Source: Shewanella carassii (GTDB lineage: Bacteria > Pseudomonadota > Gammaproteobacteria > Enterobacterales > Shewanellaceae). Taken from it: a DNA stretch of 46,177 bases. Under the pieces are notes generated by a model. It saw nothing but the letters and a program-made list of their open reading frames with translations. It did not search any database and had not been told where the DNA came from. This document shows, one piece after another, positions 7,552 to 15,719 of this stretch. The translations under genes were made by a program, and so were the position numbers. Location of the stretch: positions 1-46,177 of the forward strand of contig NZ_NGVS01000032.1 of assembly GCF_002777975.1 (NCBI RefSeq), written 5' to 3'. Numbering within the stretch: the stretch's first letter is position 1; every line of letters begins with the position of its first letter.

Positions 7552-8037
7552 ATGTTGATACGCGCCATTAGCCAGAATGACTGGCAAGCCATAGGCGAAA
7601 TTCAAGCAGAGTGCTACCACGCTCTGGCCCCCGAACCTTTACATGTACTCAAGAGCAAGTGGCAGGCATCACCGCAAACCTGTTATGTCCTTGAAAAGAG
7701 TGACCAGGTGGTAGGCTATTGTCTGGCTCATCCCTGGACCGAAGACACGCCTCCGCCACTGTATCAGGCGATTACCGCCTTACCCAAGGCCGACACCCTT
7801 TATCTGCATGATATTGCCATCAGCAACAGGGCTCAGGGACTCGGCGCCGGACGCAAACTGTTTGATACCCTCAAACTGCAGGCGGAAAAACTGCGTCTGG
7901 GCTCCTTGTCACTGGTGGCAGTACAGGGCGCCTGTGGTTACTGGGAAAAACTCGGCTTTAACCACAAGCGTATCGAAAAATCGCTGGCCACCTATACAGA
8001 TGACGCCAGTTATATGGTCTATCCGGTAACCCGCTGA
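7552..8037 (+). CDS. GNAT family N-acetyltransferase
   Basis: A 161-residue protein with the Gcn5-related fold. IRAISQNDWQAIGEIQAECY forms strand 1 and helix 1. LYLHDIAISNRAQGLGAGRKL (about 83-103) is the acetyl-CoA motif (R/Q-x-x-G-x-G/A variant QGLGAG). YWEKLGF near 125-131 is the family C-terminal signature. The substrate cannot be told from sequence. First gene of a tight operon: the DUF486 gene starts 3 bp after its stop. Confidence 0.85.
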   Translation: MLIRAISQNDWQAIGEIQAECYHALAPEPLHVLKSKWQASPQTCYVLEKSDQVVGYCLAHPWTEDTPPPLYQAITALPKADTLYLHDIAISNRAQGLGAGRKLFDTLKLQAEKLRLGSLSLVAVQGACGYWEKLGFNHKRIEKSLATYTDDASYMVYPVTR

Positions 8038-8040
8038 CAG

Positions 8041-8391
8041 ATGCAACCCACACTCATCACCATAGGCTTGTTGTGCCTGAGCAATATCTTTATGACCTTT
8101 GCCTGGTACGGACACCTCAAGTCCCTTTCCGGTAAACCCTGGATCATTGCCGCCTTGGTCAGTTGGGGCATAGCCCTGTTCGAATATCTTTTGCAGGTAC
8201 CGGCCAACCGTATTGGTTATAGTGTGATGAATGTGGGCCAACTCAAGATACTTCAGGAAGTCATCACCCTGAGTCTGTTTGTTCCTTTTTCATTCTATTA
8301 CCTTAAAGAACCACTGAAACTGGACTATCTCTGGGCCGGGTTATGTATGCTCGGCGCCGTTTATTTTATATTTCGCAGTAAGTTCGCTTGA
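8041..8391 (+). CDS. DMT-type small membrane protein (DUF486)
   Basis: A 116-residue, four-helix inner-membrane protein. The IGLLCLSNIFMTFAWYGHLK and PANRIGYSVMNVGQLKILQE segments are typical of the DUF486 family in the drug/metabolite transporter superfamily, related to EmaA/SMR folds. No substrate is known for the family. It begins immediately after the GNAT gene, so it is probably translationally linked. Confidence 0.85.
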   Translation: MQPTLITIGLLCLSNIFMTFAWYGHLKSLSGKPWIIAALVSWGIALFEYLLQVPANRIGYSVMNVGQLKILQEVITLSLFVPFSFYYLKEPLKLDYLWAGLCMLGAVYFIFRSKFA

Positions 8392-8417
8392 GCCCACTGC
8401 TTTAATGAGGACACAAG

Positions 8418-8669
8418 ATGGCACGTCAGGTCGCCTATGAATACAAGGGGGTCGCGAAAGTGATCAACTTTGCCTATGACAAATACCACGACATGTACGA
8501 GGCTGTTGCCGCCGCCGAGGGAATAGATCTCAGCCGTTTTCTGGCGATGGAGCAGCAAGTCGCCATGACAGCCAAAGGCGGTGGAGCCCTAAAGAGCTAT
8601 CGCACCAGTGAATTCGCCCGTATGGGGTTTCGTCATATCCACTTTGTCAAAGAAGAAGAGCAGGGTTAA
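8418..8669 (+). CDS. Small conserved protein, DUF2960-like
   Basis: An 83-residue, soluble, charged protein. It resembles the DUF2960 family found in Vibrio and Shewanella (short Y-x-K-G start, EAVAAAEGIDLSRFLAMEQQVAM centre, basic-aromatic end), assigned from memory of the family text. GAGGAC (8407-8412) lies 6 bp ahead of the ATG as a ribosome site. Function unknown. It sits between two membrane-protein genes in the same operon. Confidence 0.75.
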   Translation: MARQVAYEYKGVAKVINFAYDKYHDMYEAVAAAEGIDLSRFLAMEQQVAMTAKGGGALKSYRTSEFARMGFRHIHFVKEEEQG

Positions 8670-8694
8670 TACCTGCCCCAAAGAGGGTTAAGCC

Positions 8695-9204
8695 ATGATA
8701 AATCCAGAACACGCCAATTTTCCCCGAGCCGGCTTTTTCAAGCGCCTCGGAGCCGCCGTTTATGATCTGCTGCTGGCGGTAGCCGTCTACATGTTTGCCG
8801 GTGCCATAGGGTTTGGGATCTTTACCGGCCTGACCGCCTCCGGCCTTATTCCCATGGGGAACTATGAACATGTTTCGGATCTGCTCAATGGCAATAGCCT
8901 CTATCACGGCCTCTATCAACTGTGGCTGGCCTGCTGTGTGGCCGGTTTTTACGCTCTCTTTTGGTCCAAGGGCGGCCAGACGCTGGGCATGCGCGCCTGG
9001 CGCCTCAAGGTGCAGCATCCCAACGGCCAAAACCTGAGTTTTATTACCGCGCTGGCACGGGTGGTTTGGTCCCTGCTGGGGATAGGCAACCTGTGGATCC
9101 TGTTCAGCGGTGACAAACTGGCACTGCAGGACAGCATGACCCGCTCCGAAGTGGTGCTTCTCAGTAAAGAAGCCAACTCACTGCGCAACTGGCACGGAGC
9201 CTGA
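8695..9204 (+). CDS. RDD family membrane protein
   Basis: A 169-residue inner-membrane protein. FPRAGFFKRLGAAVYDLLLA at about 8-27 holds the Arg and Asp residues that name the RDD family. SKGGQTLGMRAWRLKVQ (about 97-113) is the second conserved element, and there are three to four transmembrane helices. Some RDD proteins have been implicated in sodium/proton exchange, but most are uncharacterised. Last gene of the operon; a bidirectional terminator follows. Confidence 0.88.
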   Translation: MINPEHANFPRAGFFKRLGAAVYDLLLAVAVYMFAGAIGFGIFTGLTASGLIPMGNYEHVSDLLNGNSLYHGLYQLWLACCVAGFYALFWSKGGQTLGMRAWRLKVQHPNGQNLSFITALARVVWSLLGIGNLWILFSGDKLALQDSMTRSEVVLLSKEANSLRNWHGA

Positions 9205-9286
9205 GACACGGATTCTGATGAAATAAACGGGTAGCGATAGCATTAAAATAACGCTTTATAGATATCTCCAATACGCAAACCACAAC

Positions 9287-9315
9287 AAAAAGCCCTGTCA
9301 GTGACAGGGCTTTTT
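9287..9315. terminator. Bidirectional Rho-independent terminator
   Basis: AAAAAGCCCTGTCA mirrored by TGACAGGGCTTTTT. The stem has a T-run on each strand, so it can end both the RDD operon (plus) and the lptF-lptG operon (minus), which converge here. Confidence 0.85.
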
Positions 9316-9380
9316 CATAACGTTAATCGGCACAGGAGGCTTTCAAATCCGCAGCGGCTTTACTCTCAAGCCCTCAATCC

Positions 9381-10439
9381 TCAGCGGCGGATATAGTAGA
9401 TAGCCGCACTGGTAAACAGCAAACTCGGCATCATGGCGCCCATCAAGGCCGGCAGCTCATAGACTATGCTCATGGGGCCGAAGATCTCATTACAGATATA
9501 GAAGGTAAAGCCGGCTATCACCCCGAGTAACACCCTGGCTCCCATAGTGACGGTTCGCAGTGGCCCGAATACAAAAGAAAGCGCCACCAGCATCATCACA
9601 GCCACTGTAACGGGCTGCATCACCTTGCGCCACAGTGCCAACTCATAGCGACTGGCATCCTGATTGTTATTCTTCAAATAATCGAGATAACCGACCAAAC
9701 CACGAATAGACAAGGCATCGGGTTTAACCGACACCACACTCAGCTTGTCCGGTGTCAAACTGGAGGGCCATCTGTCTTCCTTGAGGTTTTCCAGCACCAC
9801 TTGTTCATTCTTGAACACTGTGCGGCGAACCTCCAACAAACGCCAATATTCCTTGGTGTAGATAGCCTGCTCGGCATGCACCACACTGGCCAGCTTCTGC
9901 TCTGAGTCAAACTCGTAGAGGGTAATATTGCCAAGACGAGTCACATCCTCAATCTCGCCAATGTTGACGAACAGGTTTCCATCTCTGGCCCAAATCCCGC
10001 GGTGGGACTTAATCAGGTTACCGCCGGAGATCTTGCTGGTCTTAAGCTCATAGGCCTTCTGCTCCGCCACCGGTGCGCCCCATTCCCCCAGTACCATCAC
10101 CATCAGCATCAAAGGAACCGCCGTCTTCATCGCCGACAGGGTGATCTGTAGCCGCGACATGCCGGAGGCCTGCATCACTATCAGTTCAGAGTTGGAGGCT
10201 AGCATACCCATGCCGATGAGCGCCCCAAGCAACACGGCCATGGGGAAGAACATCTCCACATCTCTTGGGATCAAAAACAGCACATAGACGGCGGCATCCA
10301 TCATGGTGTAGCTGCCCCGGCCCACCAGACGCAGCTGATCGACCCATTTGATGATCCCGGAAAGCCCGGTCAAAATCAGCAGACACAAGGCCGAGGTGCT
10401 GAGCAGTACTCTGGCAATATACCAGTCCAGTATCTTCAT
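9381..10439 (-). CDS. lptG: LPS export permease LptG
   Basis: A 352-residue inner-membrane subunit of the LptB2FG ABC transporter that extracts LPS and feeds it to LptC/LptA. It has the YjgP/YjgQ fold: transmembrane helices at about 10-35, 55-85 and 95-120, a periplasmic beta-jellyroll domain (about 135-265), then three more helices to the C-terminus (IYYIRR end). It opens with MKILDWYIARVLLSTSALC, as LptG does. Its ATG overlaps the lptF stop by 4 bp (ATGA), which gives translational coupling and balanced LptF:LptG. Confidence 0.95.
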   Translation of the reverse strand: MKILDWYIARVLLSTSALCLLILTGLSGIIKWVDQLRLVGRGSYTMMDAAVYVLFLIPRDVEMFFPMAVLLGALIGMGMLASNSELIVMQASGMSRLQITLSAMKTAVPLMLMVMVLGEWGAPVAEQKAYELKTSKISGGNLIKSHRGIWARDGNLFVNIGEIEDVTRLGNITLYEFDSEQKLASVVHAEQAIYTKEYWRLLEVRRTVFKNEQVVLENLKEDRWPSSLTPDKLSVVSVKPDALSIRGLVGYLDYLKNNNQDASRYELALWRKVMQPVTVAVMMLVALSFVFGPLRTVTMGARVLLGVIAGFTFYICNEIFGPMSIVYELPALMGAMMPSLLFTSAAIYYIRR

Positions 10440-11548
10440 GCTACGGCCCCCCGGCGTTTGAATAGCCCCGCCAGTCGAGTTCCCAGAGGTCTGCCCTTAC
10501 CTATCAACAAGATGCCCATCAGCAATGCCGAGGCATGGATCCACCACATCCCCAGCCAGGCAGGGATCACCTCATCCTGCAATGCCTTGCGCCCGGCGAC
10601 CATCAAGCCAAAATAGCCAAGATAGAGTAATACCGCCGGAAATACCTTGGCAAACTTGCCCTGGCGTACATTGACCCGAGCCATAGGCACAGCAATCAGC
10701 GTCATCAAGGGGATAGCCAGCGGAATGGCCAGTCGCCAATGAAGTTCCGCCACGGCTTCCGGCCCCGGTGTATTGAGCAGTTCCTTGAAAGGCACGGCAG
10801 ATAACTTGCGATCCCTCTCATCCACTTCCTGCTCTTTGAGCTGCATCTGATAGCCGCCGAACTCAATCACCTGGTAATCCACCCGGTTCGGCGCTCCCTG
10901 ATAACGCACGCCGTCATCGAGCTTGAGTCGCTGACCACCGGTTGCGTCTTCCACTACCCGGCCACCATGGGCCACGACCAGGTTGGTTACACCGCTCTCG
11001 TCTTCCTCATCGGGAAGCTGGGCCACAAAGACTTTTTCCAGCTCATTGTCTTTGCTGATTTTTTCAACAAAGAGCACAGCCCGGCCGTTGGCACTGGTTT
11101 GAAAACGTCCTTGAACCAGGGCGGCCAGCCCGGCTTCTGACTGGGCCTTTTCCAAGACCGCGTGTTGTTTGTCCTGCGCCCAGGGCGCGACATAGAGCGC
11201 CAGATAACCGGTAAACAGGCTGTTGAGCAACGCCAGGATCAAGGTTACCCGGGTGACATACCATTCGCTGACGCCGACCCCATGAAAGACCACCATCTCG
11301 TTTTCTGCATACATGCGGCCATGAGCGAGCAAGATCCCCAGAAATAGACTCAAGGGTAGAATTAGCACTGCCAGTTCAGGCAGATTGAGGCCGATCAGAG
11401 TCATCACCAGGGAAGCGGGAAATTCGCCATCGGAGGCATCAGCCAGGATGCGGACAAATTGCTGGCTGATAAAAATAGCTAACAAGACAGAAAGCACCGC
11501 TATTTGTGCCTTCAAAACTTCGCGGATCAAGTATCTAAATACAATCAC
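10436..11548 (-). CDS. lptF: LPS export permease LptF
   Basis: A 370-residue partner of LptG in the LptB2FG complex. It begins MIVFRYLIREVLKAQ, the usual LptF opening, here from a GTG codon with a weak ribosome site. Six transmembrane segments surround a periplasmic domain at about 130-260 (GRAVLFVEKISKDNELEKVFVAQ). It is divergent from pepA, as in other gammaproteobacteria. The 238-bp shared upstream region must hold both promoters; I could not assign them confidently. Confidence 0.95.
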   Translation of the reverse strand: MIVFRYLIREVLKAQIAVLSVLLAIFISQQFVRILADASDGEFPASLVMTLIGLNLPELAVLILPLSLFLGILLAHGRMYAENEMVVFHGVGVSEWYVTRVTLILALLNSLFTGYLALYVAPWAQDKQHAVLEKAQSEAGLAALVQGRFQTSANGRAVLFVEKISKDNELEKVFVAQLPDEEDESGVTNLVVAHGGRVVEDATGGQRLKLDDGVRYQGAPNRVDYQVIEFGGYQMQLKEQEVDERDRKLSAVPFKELLNTPGPEAVAELHWRLAIPLAIPLMTLIAVPMARVNVRQGKFAKVFPAVLLYLGYFGLMVAGRKALQDEVIPAWLGMWWIHASALLMGILLIGKGRPLGTRLAGLFKRRGAVA

Positions 11549-11786
11549 AGGCTGAATCCGGTATCCAAACTTATCTTTTTGCTGGTGTCAGTGTTACTTT
11601 CATGTAGACTGTCTACTTTTGATAGTTTTCTGACCATAACAGGCGGCATTTTGGTTGTTTCAGGCGTATGCTTTTTGTCAGCCAAACCAGCCCCCTGCTG
11701 CAGGAAATTTTCCGCCTTTAGGCGGCACAAGCAGACATTATCCAATAAATAAAAAAGTTTGTCTTTAAAAGAATCTAGGAGAGCTC

Positions 11787-13295
11787 ATGGAGTTTAGCGT
11801 AAAGAGCGGCAGCCCCGAAAAACAGCGCTCGGCCTGCATAGTTGTAGGCGTTTACGAACCCCGTCGCCTGTCCGGCATCGCCGAACAACTGGACAAAATC
11901 AGTGAAGGTTACATCAGCAACCTGTTGCGCCGTGGCGATCTGGAAGGTAAGCCCGGGCAGATGCTGCTCCTGCACCATGTACCCAATGTGCTGAGTGAGC
12001 GGGTTCTGCTGGTAGGTTGCGGAAAAGAACGAGAACTGGATGAGCGCCAATACAAGCAGATCATCACCAAGACAATCAACACCCTCAACGATACCGGCTC
12101 AATGGAAGCCGTGTGCTTCCTGACCGAACTGCACGTTAAAGGCCGCGACACTTATTGGAAAGTGCGCCAGGCCGTGGAAACCACCAGCTCTACCCTCTAC
12201 AGCTTCGATGGACTCAAGACCCGCAAGGGCGAGACCCGCCGTCCGCTGCGCAAACTGGTATTCAATGTCCCGACCCGCCGTGAACTGACGGTTGGCGAGC
12301 GCGCCATCGAGCACGGTGTCGGCGTTTCCGCCGGTATGCAGTTGTGCCGCGACGTGGCCAATATGCCACCCAACATCTGTAACCCGGCTTATCTGGCCTC
12401 GCAGGCCCGGCAACTGGCCGAGGTGCATGAGAACCTGAAGGTCAGCACTGTCGGTGAAGAACAGATGGCCAAGCTTGGCATGAACGCCTACCTGGCCGTG
12501 GGCCGTGGCAGTGCCAATGAGTCCATCATGACAGTGATGGAATATCAGGGTGCCGTCGACACGACCGCCAAGCCGATAGTGCTTGTAGGTAAGGGCCTGA
12601 CCTTTGACTCAGGAGGCATCTCGCTCAAGCCGGGCGAAGCCATGGATGAAATGAAATACGACATGGGCGGCGCTGCCGGGGTACTGGGTACCATGAAGGC
12701 CATCTGTGAAATGAAGCTGCCTATCAATGTGGTTGGGGTACTGGCCGGCTGTGAAAACATGCCTTCCGGTAATGCCTACCGCCCAGGTGATATTCTCACC
12801 ACCATGAGCGGCCAAACCGTGGAAGTGCTCAACACAGACGCCGAAGGCCGTCTGGTGCTTTGTGATGTACTCACCTATGTGGAGCGCTTCGACCCTGAAC
12901 TGGTGGTCGATACCGCCACTCTGACAGGTGCCTGTGTTATCGCGCTGGGTAAACACGCCTCAGGTCTGTTCTCTGCCCATAACCCACTGGCGAGCGAGCT
13001 GCTCAATGCCGGTGAGCAGAGCGGTGACCGCGCCTGGCGCCTGCCGATATGGGATGAGTACCAGGAAATGCTGGACAGCCCATTTGCCGATATGACCAAC
13101 CTGGGCGGACGCCCTGCCGGGTCTATCACGGCGGCCTGTTTCCTGTCGCGCTTTACCAAGAAGTACCACTGGGCCCACCTGGATGTAGCGGGTACAGCCT
13201 GGAACAGCGGCGCCAACAAGGGCTCAACCGGTCGTCCGGTTCCTATGCTGGCGCAGTTCCTGCTGAACCGCGCCGGAGTCGAACAAGGCGAATAA
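11787..13295 (+). CDS. pepA: Leucyl aminopeptidase PepA
   Basis: A 502-residue M17 aminopeptidase; a hexameric dizinc/manganese enzyme that trims N-terminal residues from peptides. In E. coli it also binds DNA (Xer recombination, carAB control). [17 protein letters not shown] near 270 carries the metal-binding Lys and Asp, and the diagnostic NTDAEGRL is at 349-356. The N-terminal domain (1 to about 165) matches PepA rather than PepB. AGGAGA lies 5 bp ahead of the ATG, a strong ribosome site. In related genomes holC-valS often follow directly; here about 4 kb of other genes intervene. Confidence 0.96.
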   Translation: MEFSVKSGSPEKQRSACIVVGVYEPRRLSGIAEQLDKISEGYISNLLRRGDLEGKPGQMLLLHHVPNVLSERVLLVGCGKERELDERQYKQIITKTINTLNDTGSMEAVCFLTELHVKGRDTYWKVRQAVETTSSTLYSFDGLKTRKGETRRPLRKLVFNVPTRRELTVGERAIEHGVGVSAGMQLCRDVANMPPNICNPAYLASQARQLAEVHENLKVSTVGEEQMAKLGMNAYLAVGRGSANESIMTVMEYQGAVDTTAKPIVLVGKGLTFDSGGISLKPGEAMDEMKYDMGGAAGVLGTMKAICEMKLPINVVGVLAGCENMPSGNAYRPGDILTTMSGQTVEVLNTDAEGRLVLCDVLTYVERFDPELVVDTATLTGACVIALGKHASGLFSAHNPLASELLNAGEQSGDRAWRLPIWDEYQEMLDSPFADMTNLGGRPAGSITAACFLSRFTKKYHWAHLDVAGTAWNSGANKGSTGRPVPMLAQFLLNRAGVEQGE

Positions 13296-13315
13296 GCGCC
13301 TGACTCCCGGTTAAT

Positions 13316-13349
13316 AAAAAGCGAAGCCCAGTGCTTCGCTTTTTATTTT
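13316..13349 (+). terminator. Rho-independent terminator of pepA
   Basis: GCGAAGC (13321-13327) pairs with GCTTCGC (13333-13339) and is followed by TTTTTATTTTT. A preceding A-run extends the stem. Confidence 0.9.
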
Positions 13350-13461
13350 TGTGGGCTATTTTATAAAGCCAATCTTCCCTTTGTCCTACTCCTTCCCCGC
13401 CTTTTGATTTTCGCCGAGTGAGCCGGTGCTTGAGCAAAATAGTATTCATCCACGGCTCAAA

Positions 13462-13588
13462 CCACAGAGCTAAGCCACAGAGCTAAGCCACAGTAAACCG
13501 CCCTGTTGAAAGGCAGTGGCTCAATACGGCCCATAAAACTCGGCTTCAGACTAAGTTTACACAGCTGAGTTTGCACAGCTGAGTTTGC
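13462..13588. repeat. Two adjacent minisatellites in the pepA-tetR spacer
   Basis: CCACAGAGCTAAG is repeated 2.4 times at 13462-13493, and a 14-bp unit (TTTRCACAGCTGAG) 2.5 times at 13555-13588. The 480-bp spacer between pepA and the TetR gene has no gene-like ORF. Apart from these and the pepA terminator I see nothing functional until the operator at 13742. Confidence 0.7.
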
Positions 13589-13741
13589 AAATACAGTTCC
13601 AGCCGACATGACTCCGTTTACTTAAACTCTGAACGCTTTAATTCATTGTTTTTAATCCAGTTACTTTCTATCGTGTTTCCTTAGTCACTTGGTTCTGCCA
13701 CTTAGGCCCCAAGCCAAACAAGTGCTGTTCAAATAAACCAC

Positions 13742-13756
13742 TAGACGACTGGTCTA
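13742..13756. promoter_or_regulatory. TetR operator 1 (TAGAC-N5-GTCTA) overlapping promoter
   Basis: TAGACGACTGGTCTA is an inverted repeat. Its first six bases (TAGACG, 13742-13747) also fit a -35 box 17 bp from TATACT (13765-13770), so bound regulator would block its own promoter. A near-identical site lies in front of the oxidoreductase gene at 14431. Confidence 0.75.
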
Positions 13757-13777
13757 ATGGTAATTATACTGGCCGCC

Positions 13778-14383
13778 ATGAACACACAGACACAAAGCAC
13801 ACGCCAACACATACTGGACACGGGTTACCAGCTCGTCGTAACCAAAGGCTTTTCCAATGTTGGCCTGTCACAACTGCTGCAACATGCAGAAGTCCCCAAG
13901 GGCTCCTTCTACCACTACTTCAAATCCAAGGAGCAGTTCGGTGAAGCCCTGATAAAGGACTATTTCAACGATTATCAAGTTAAACTGCAGGCACTGCTGG
14001 GCCATGAGCGCACTCCGGCGCTGCAGCGGCTGCAAAGCTACTGGCAACTCTGGCTGGATTGCGACGCCGATGTCTGTGGCGCGCAAAAGTGCTTGGTGGT
14101 GAAGCTGAGTGCCGAAGTGGCCGATCTCTCTGAGCCGATGCGTATGGCGCTGCTGCAAGGTGCCAAGCGGATCATTGCCACTATTGCCGAATGTATCGAA
14201 GCCGGTAACCGGGATGGCTCTGTCAAAGTCGGCAACAGTGACCAGACGGCGCAGCTACTTTACAACCTCTGGCTGGGGGCCAGCCTAATGAGCAAGCTGA
14301 CTCAGGATAAAAACGCCCTTAATCTGGCAATGCAAACCACTGACAGCATACTCGCAGGCAGGCTGGACAACAGCGGCCAATAA
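13778..14383 (+). CDS. TetR family repressor of the adjacent oxidoreductase
   Basis: A 201-residue regulator. The helix-turn-helix lies near 30-55 (VGLSQLLQHAEVPKGSFYHYFKSKEQF), followed by an all-helical ligand domain. The text and target site resemble the NemR/AcuR group, which senses electrophiles or unsaturated aldehydes, often through Cys. Cys residues are present at about 88-100 (CDADVCGAQKC). I chose the ATG at 13778. The ATG at 13757 abuts the operator and would lie upstream of the predicted transcription start. With TATACT at 13765-13770 the mRNA may begin at or within a base or two of the start codon, so it may be leaderless. Confidence 0.88.
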   Translation: MNTQTQSTRQHILDTGYQLVVTKGFSNVGLSQLLQHAEVPKGSFYHYFKSKEQFGEALIKDYFNDYQVKLQALLGHERTPALQRLQSYWQLWLDCDADVCGAQKCLVVKLSAEVADLSEPMRMALLQGAKRIIATIAECIEAGNRDGSVKVGNSDQTAQLLYNLWLGASLMSKLTQDKNALNLAMQTTDSILAGRLDNSGQ

Positions 14384-14392
14384 CAGATACTC

Positions 14393-14420
14393 CCCGCCAC
14401 ACAGGTGGCGGGATTTTTTT
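14393..14420 (+). terminator. Rho-independent terminator of the tetR gene
   Basis: CCCGCCAC (14393-14400) pairs with GTGGCGGG (14405-14412), followed by A and seven T. It separates the regulator transcript from the oxidoreductase promoter. Confidence 0.9.
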
Positions 14421-14430
14421 AACCAAAAAC

Positions 14431-14445
14431 TAGACGACCGGTCTA
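14431..14445. promoter_or_regulatory. TetR operator 2 in front of the oxidoreductase
   Basis: TAGACGACCGGTCTA differs from operator 1 at one base. It also starts with TAGACG, with an A/T-rich -10-like stretch (about 14454-14460) at the right distance, so the architecture of operator 1 is repeated. The regulator probably represses both genes. Confidence 0.75.
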
Positions 14446-14475
14446 ATTAAGCAATAAAAGCCAATGGAGCCTATT

Positions 14476-15513
14476 ATGACTGCCAATCAAAACCCACATC
14501 AGCGCATTGTGCTGGCCTCTCGCCCGAGCGGCGCTCCCAACGCAGACAACTTCCGCCTGGAAAGCAGCAGCAAGCCGGTGGCAGGCGACGGCCAGGTGTT
14601 GCTGCGCACCATCTATCTGTCGCTGGATCCATACATGCGCGGCCGCATGAGTGATGCAGAATCCTATGCCGAGCCGGTAGCCGTGAACGATATCATGGTC
14701 GGCGGCACGGTTTGCCAGGTGGAAGAATCCCGTCACCCGAACTTTGAAGTCGGTGAGTGGGTGCTCGCTTACACCGGCTGGCAAAACTATGCCCTTTCGG
14801 ACGGTGAAGGGTTGTTGAAACTCGGCAAAGCGCCGGCTGCCCCTTCATATGCCCTCGGAGTCATGGGCATGCCGGGGTTCACTGCCTATATGGGACTTCT
14901 GGATATTGGCCAGCCCAAAGCGGGAGAAACCCTGGTGGTTGCCGCCGCCACCGGACCGGTTGGCGCTACTGTAGGCCAGATAGGCAAACTCAAGGGCTGC
15001 CGGGTCATAGGTATTGCCGGCGGCGCTGAGAAATGTCGCCACGCCAAAGAAGTACTGGGTTTCGATGAGTGTCTGGATCACAAGGCCGAGGACTTCGCCG
15101 AGCAGTTGGCCCGAGTCTGCGACCAGGGAATAGACATCTATTTCGAGAACGTCGGCGGCAAGGTGTTTGATGCCGTATTGCCCCTGCTGAACACCAGCGC
15201 CAGAGTCCCCGTATGTGGTTTGGTGTCTCAATATAACGCTACTGAGTTGCCGGCCGGCCCGGATCGCCTGTCACTGCTGATGAGCACCATTCTGGTGAAG
15301 CGGATCAAGATGCAGGGCTTTATCATTTTTGACGACTATGGTCACAGATATGAAGAGTTTGCCAAGGATATGGGTGACTGGCTGTCTCAAGGCAAAATTC
15401 AATATAAGGAGCAACTGGTCGAAGGGCTGGAGCAGGCACCCCAAGCCTTTATCGGCCTGCTTGAAGGTAAAAACTTCGGCAAGCTGGTGATCAAGGTTGC
15501 CGAGCCGCTGTGA
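14476..15513 (+). CDS. NADP-dependent MDR oxidoreductase (CurA/YncB-like)
   Basis: A 345-residue zinc-independent medium-chain reductase of the leukotriene-B4/curcumin reductase group, which reduces activated C=C bonds of enones with NADPH. RPSGAPNADNFRLE near the start, LSLDPYMRGRMSD (about 50-62), and AATGPVGATVGQIGKLKGC near 155-173 (nucleotide-binding loop) are family text. GGAG at 14466-14469 places the start at the ATG at 14476 rather than 14464. Control by the upstream TetR gene is indicated by the shared operator, consistent with detoxification of electrophiles. Confidence 0.88.
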   Translation: MTANQNPHQRIVLASRPSGAPNADNFRLESSSKPVAGDGQVLLRTIYLSLDPYMRGRMSDAESYAEPVAVNDIMVGGTVCQVEESRHPNFEVGEWVLAYTGWQNYALSDGEGLLKLGKAPAAPSYALGVMGMPGFTAYMGLLDIGQPKAGETLVVAAATGPVGATVGQIGKLKGCRVIGIAGGAEKCRHAKEVLGFDECLDHKAEDFAEQLARVCDQGIDIYFENVGGKVFDAVLPLLNTSARVPVCGLVSQYNATELPAGPDRLSLLMSTILVKRIKMQGFIIFDDYGHRYEEFAKDMGDWLSQGKIQYKEQLVEGLEQAPQAFIGLLEGKNFGKLVIKVAEPL

Positions 15514-15573
15514 TAAAAACTGATGGCTGCACTAAATTGAGTCCTGCGGCCATTCGGTAACCAGCAAAGCAAG

Positions 15574-15616
15574 ACTTGCGGCCCTCTTAAGCATAAACGC
15601 CAAGAGGGCCGTAAGT
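15574..15616. terminator. 15-bp stem-loop after the oxidoreductase gene
   Basis: ACTTGCGGCCCTCTT (15574-15588) pairs with AAGAGGGCCGTAAGT (15602-15616) with one G-T pair and a 13-base loop. No T-run follows, so it may be a weak terminator or mRNA-end stabiliser between converging genes. Confidence 0.45.
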
Positions 15617-15719
15617 TCTAACGGTTTCATTCAACCTCATTAAAGCGATTTATTTGATCCTGCCAATCCTGAAATCACTTTCAAACCCGCGATCGACGAG
15701 GTAACAATCACTAACAGTT

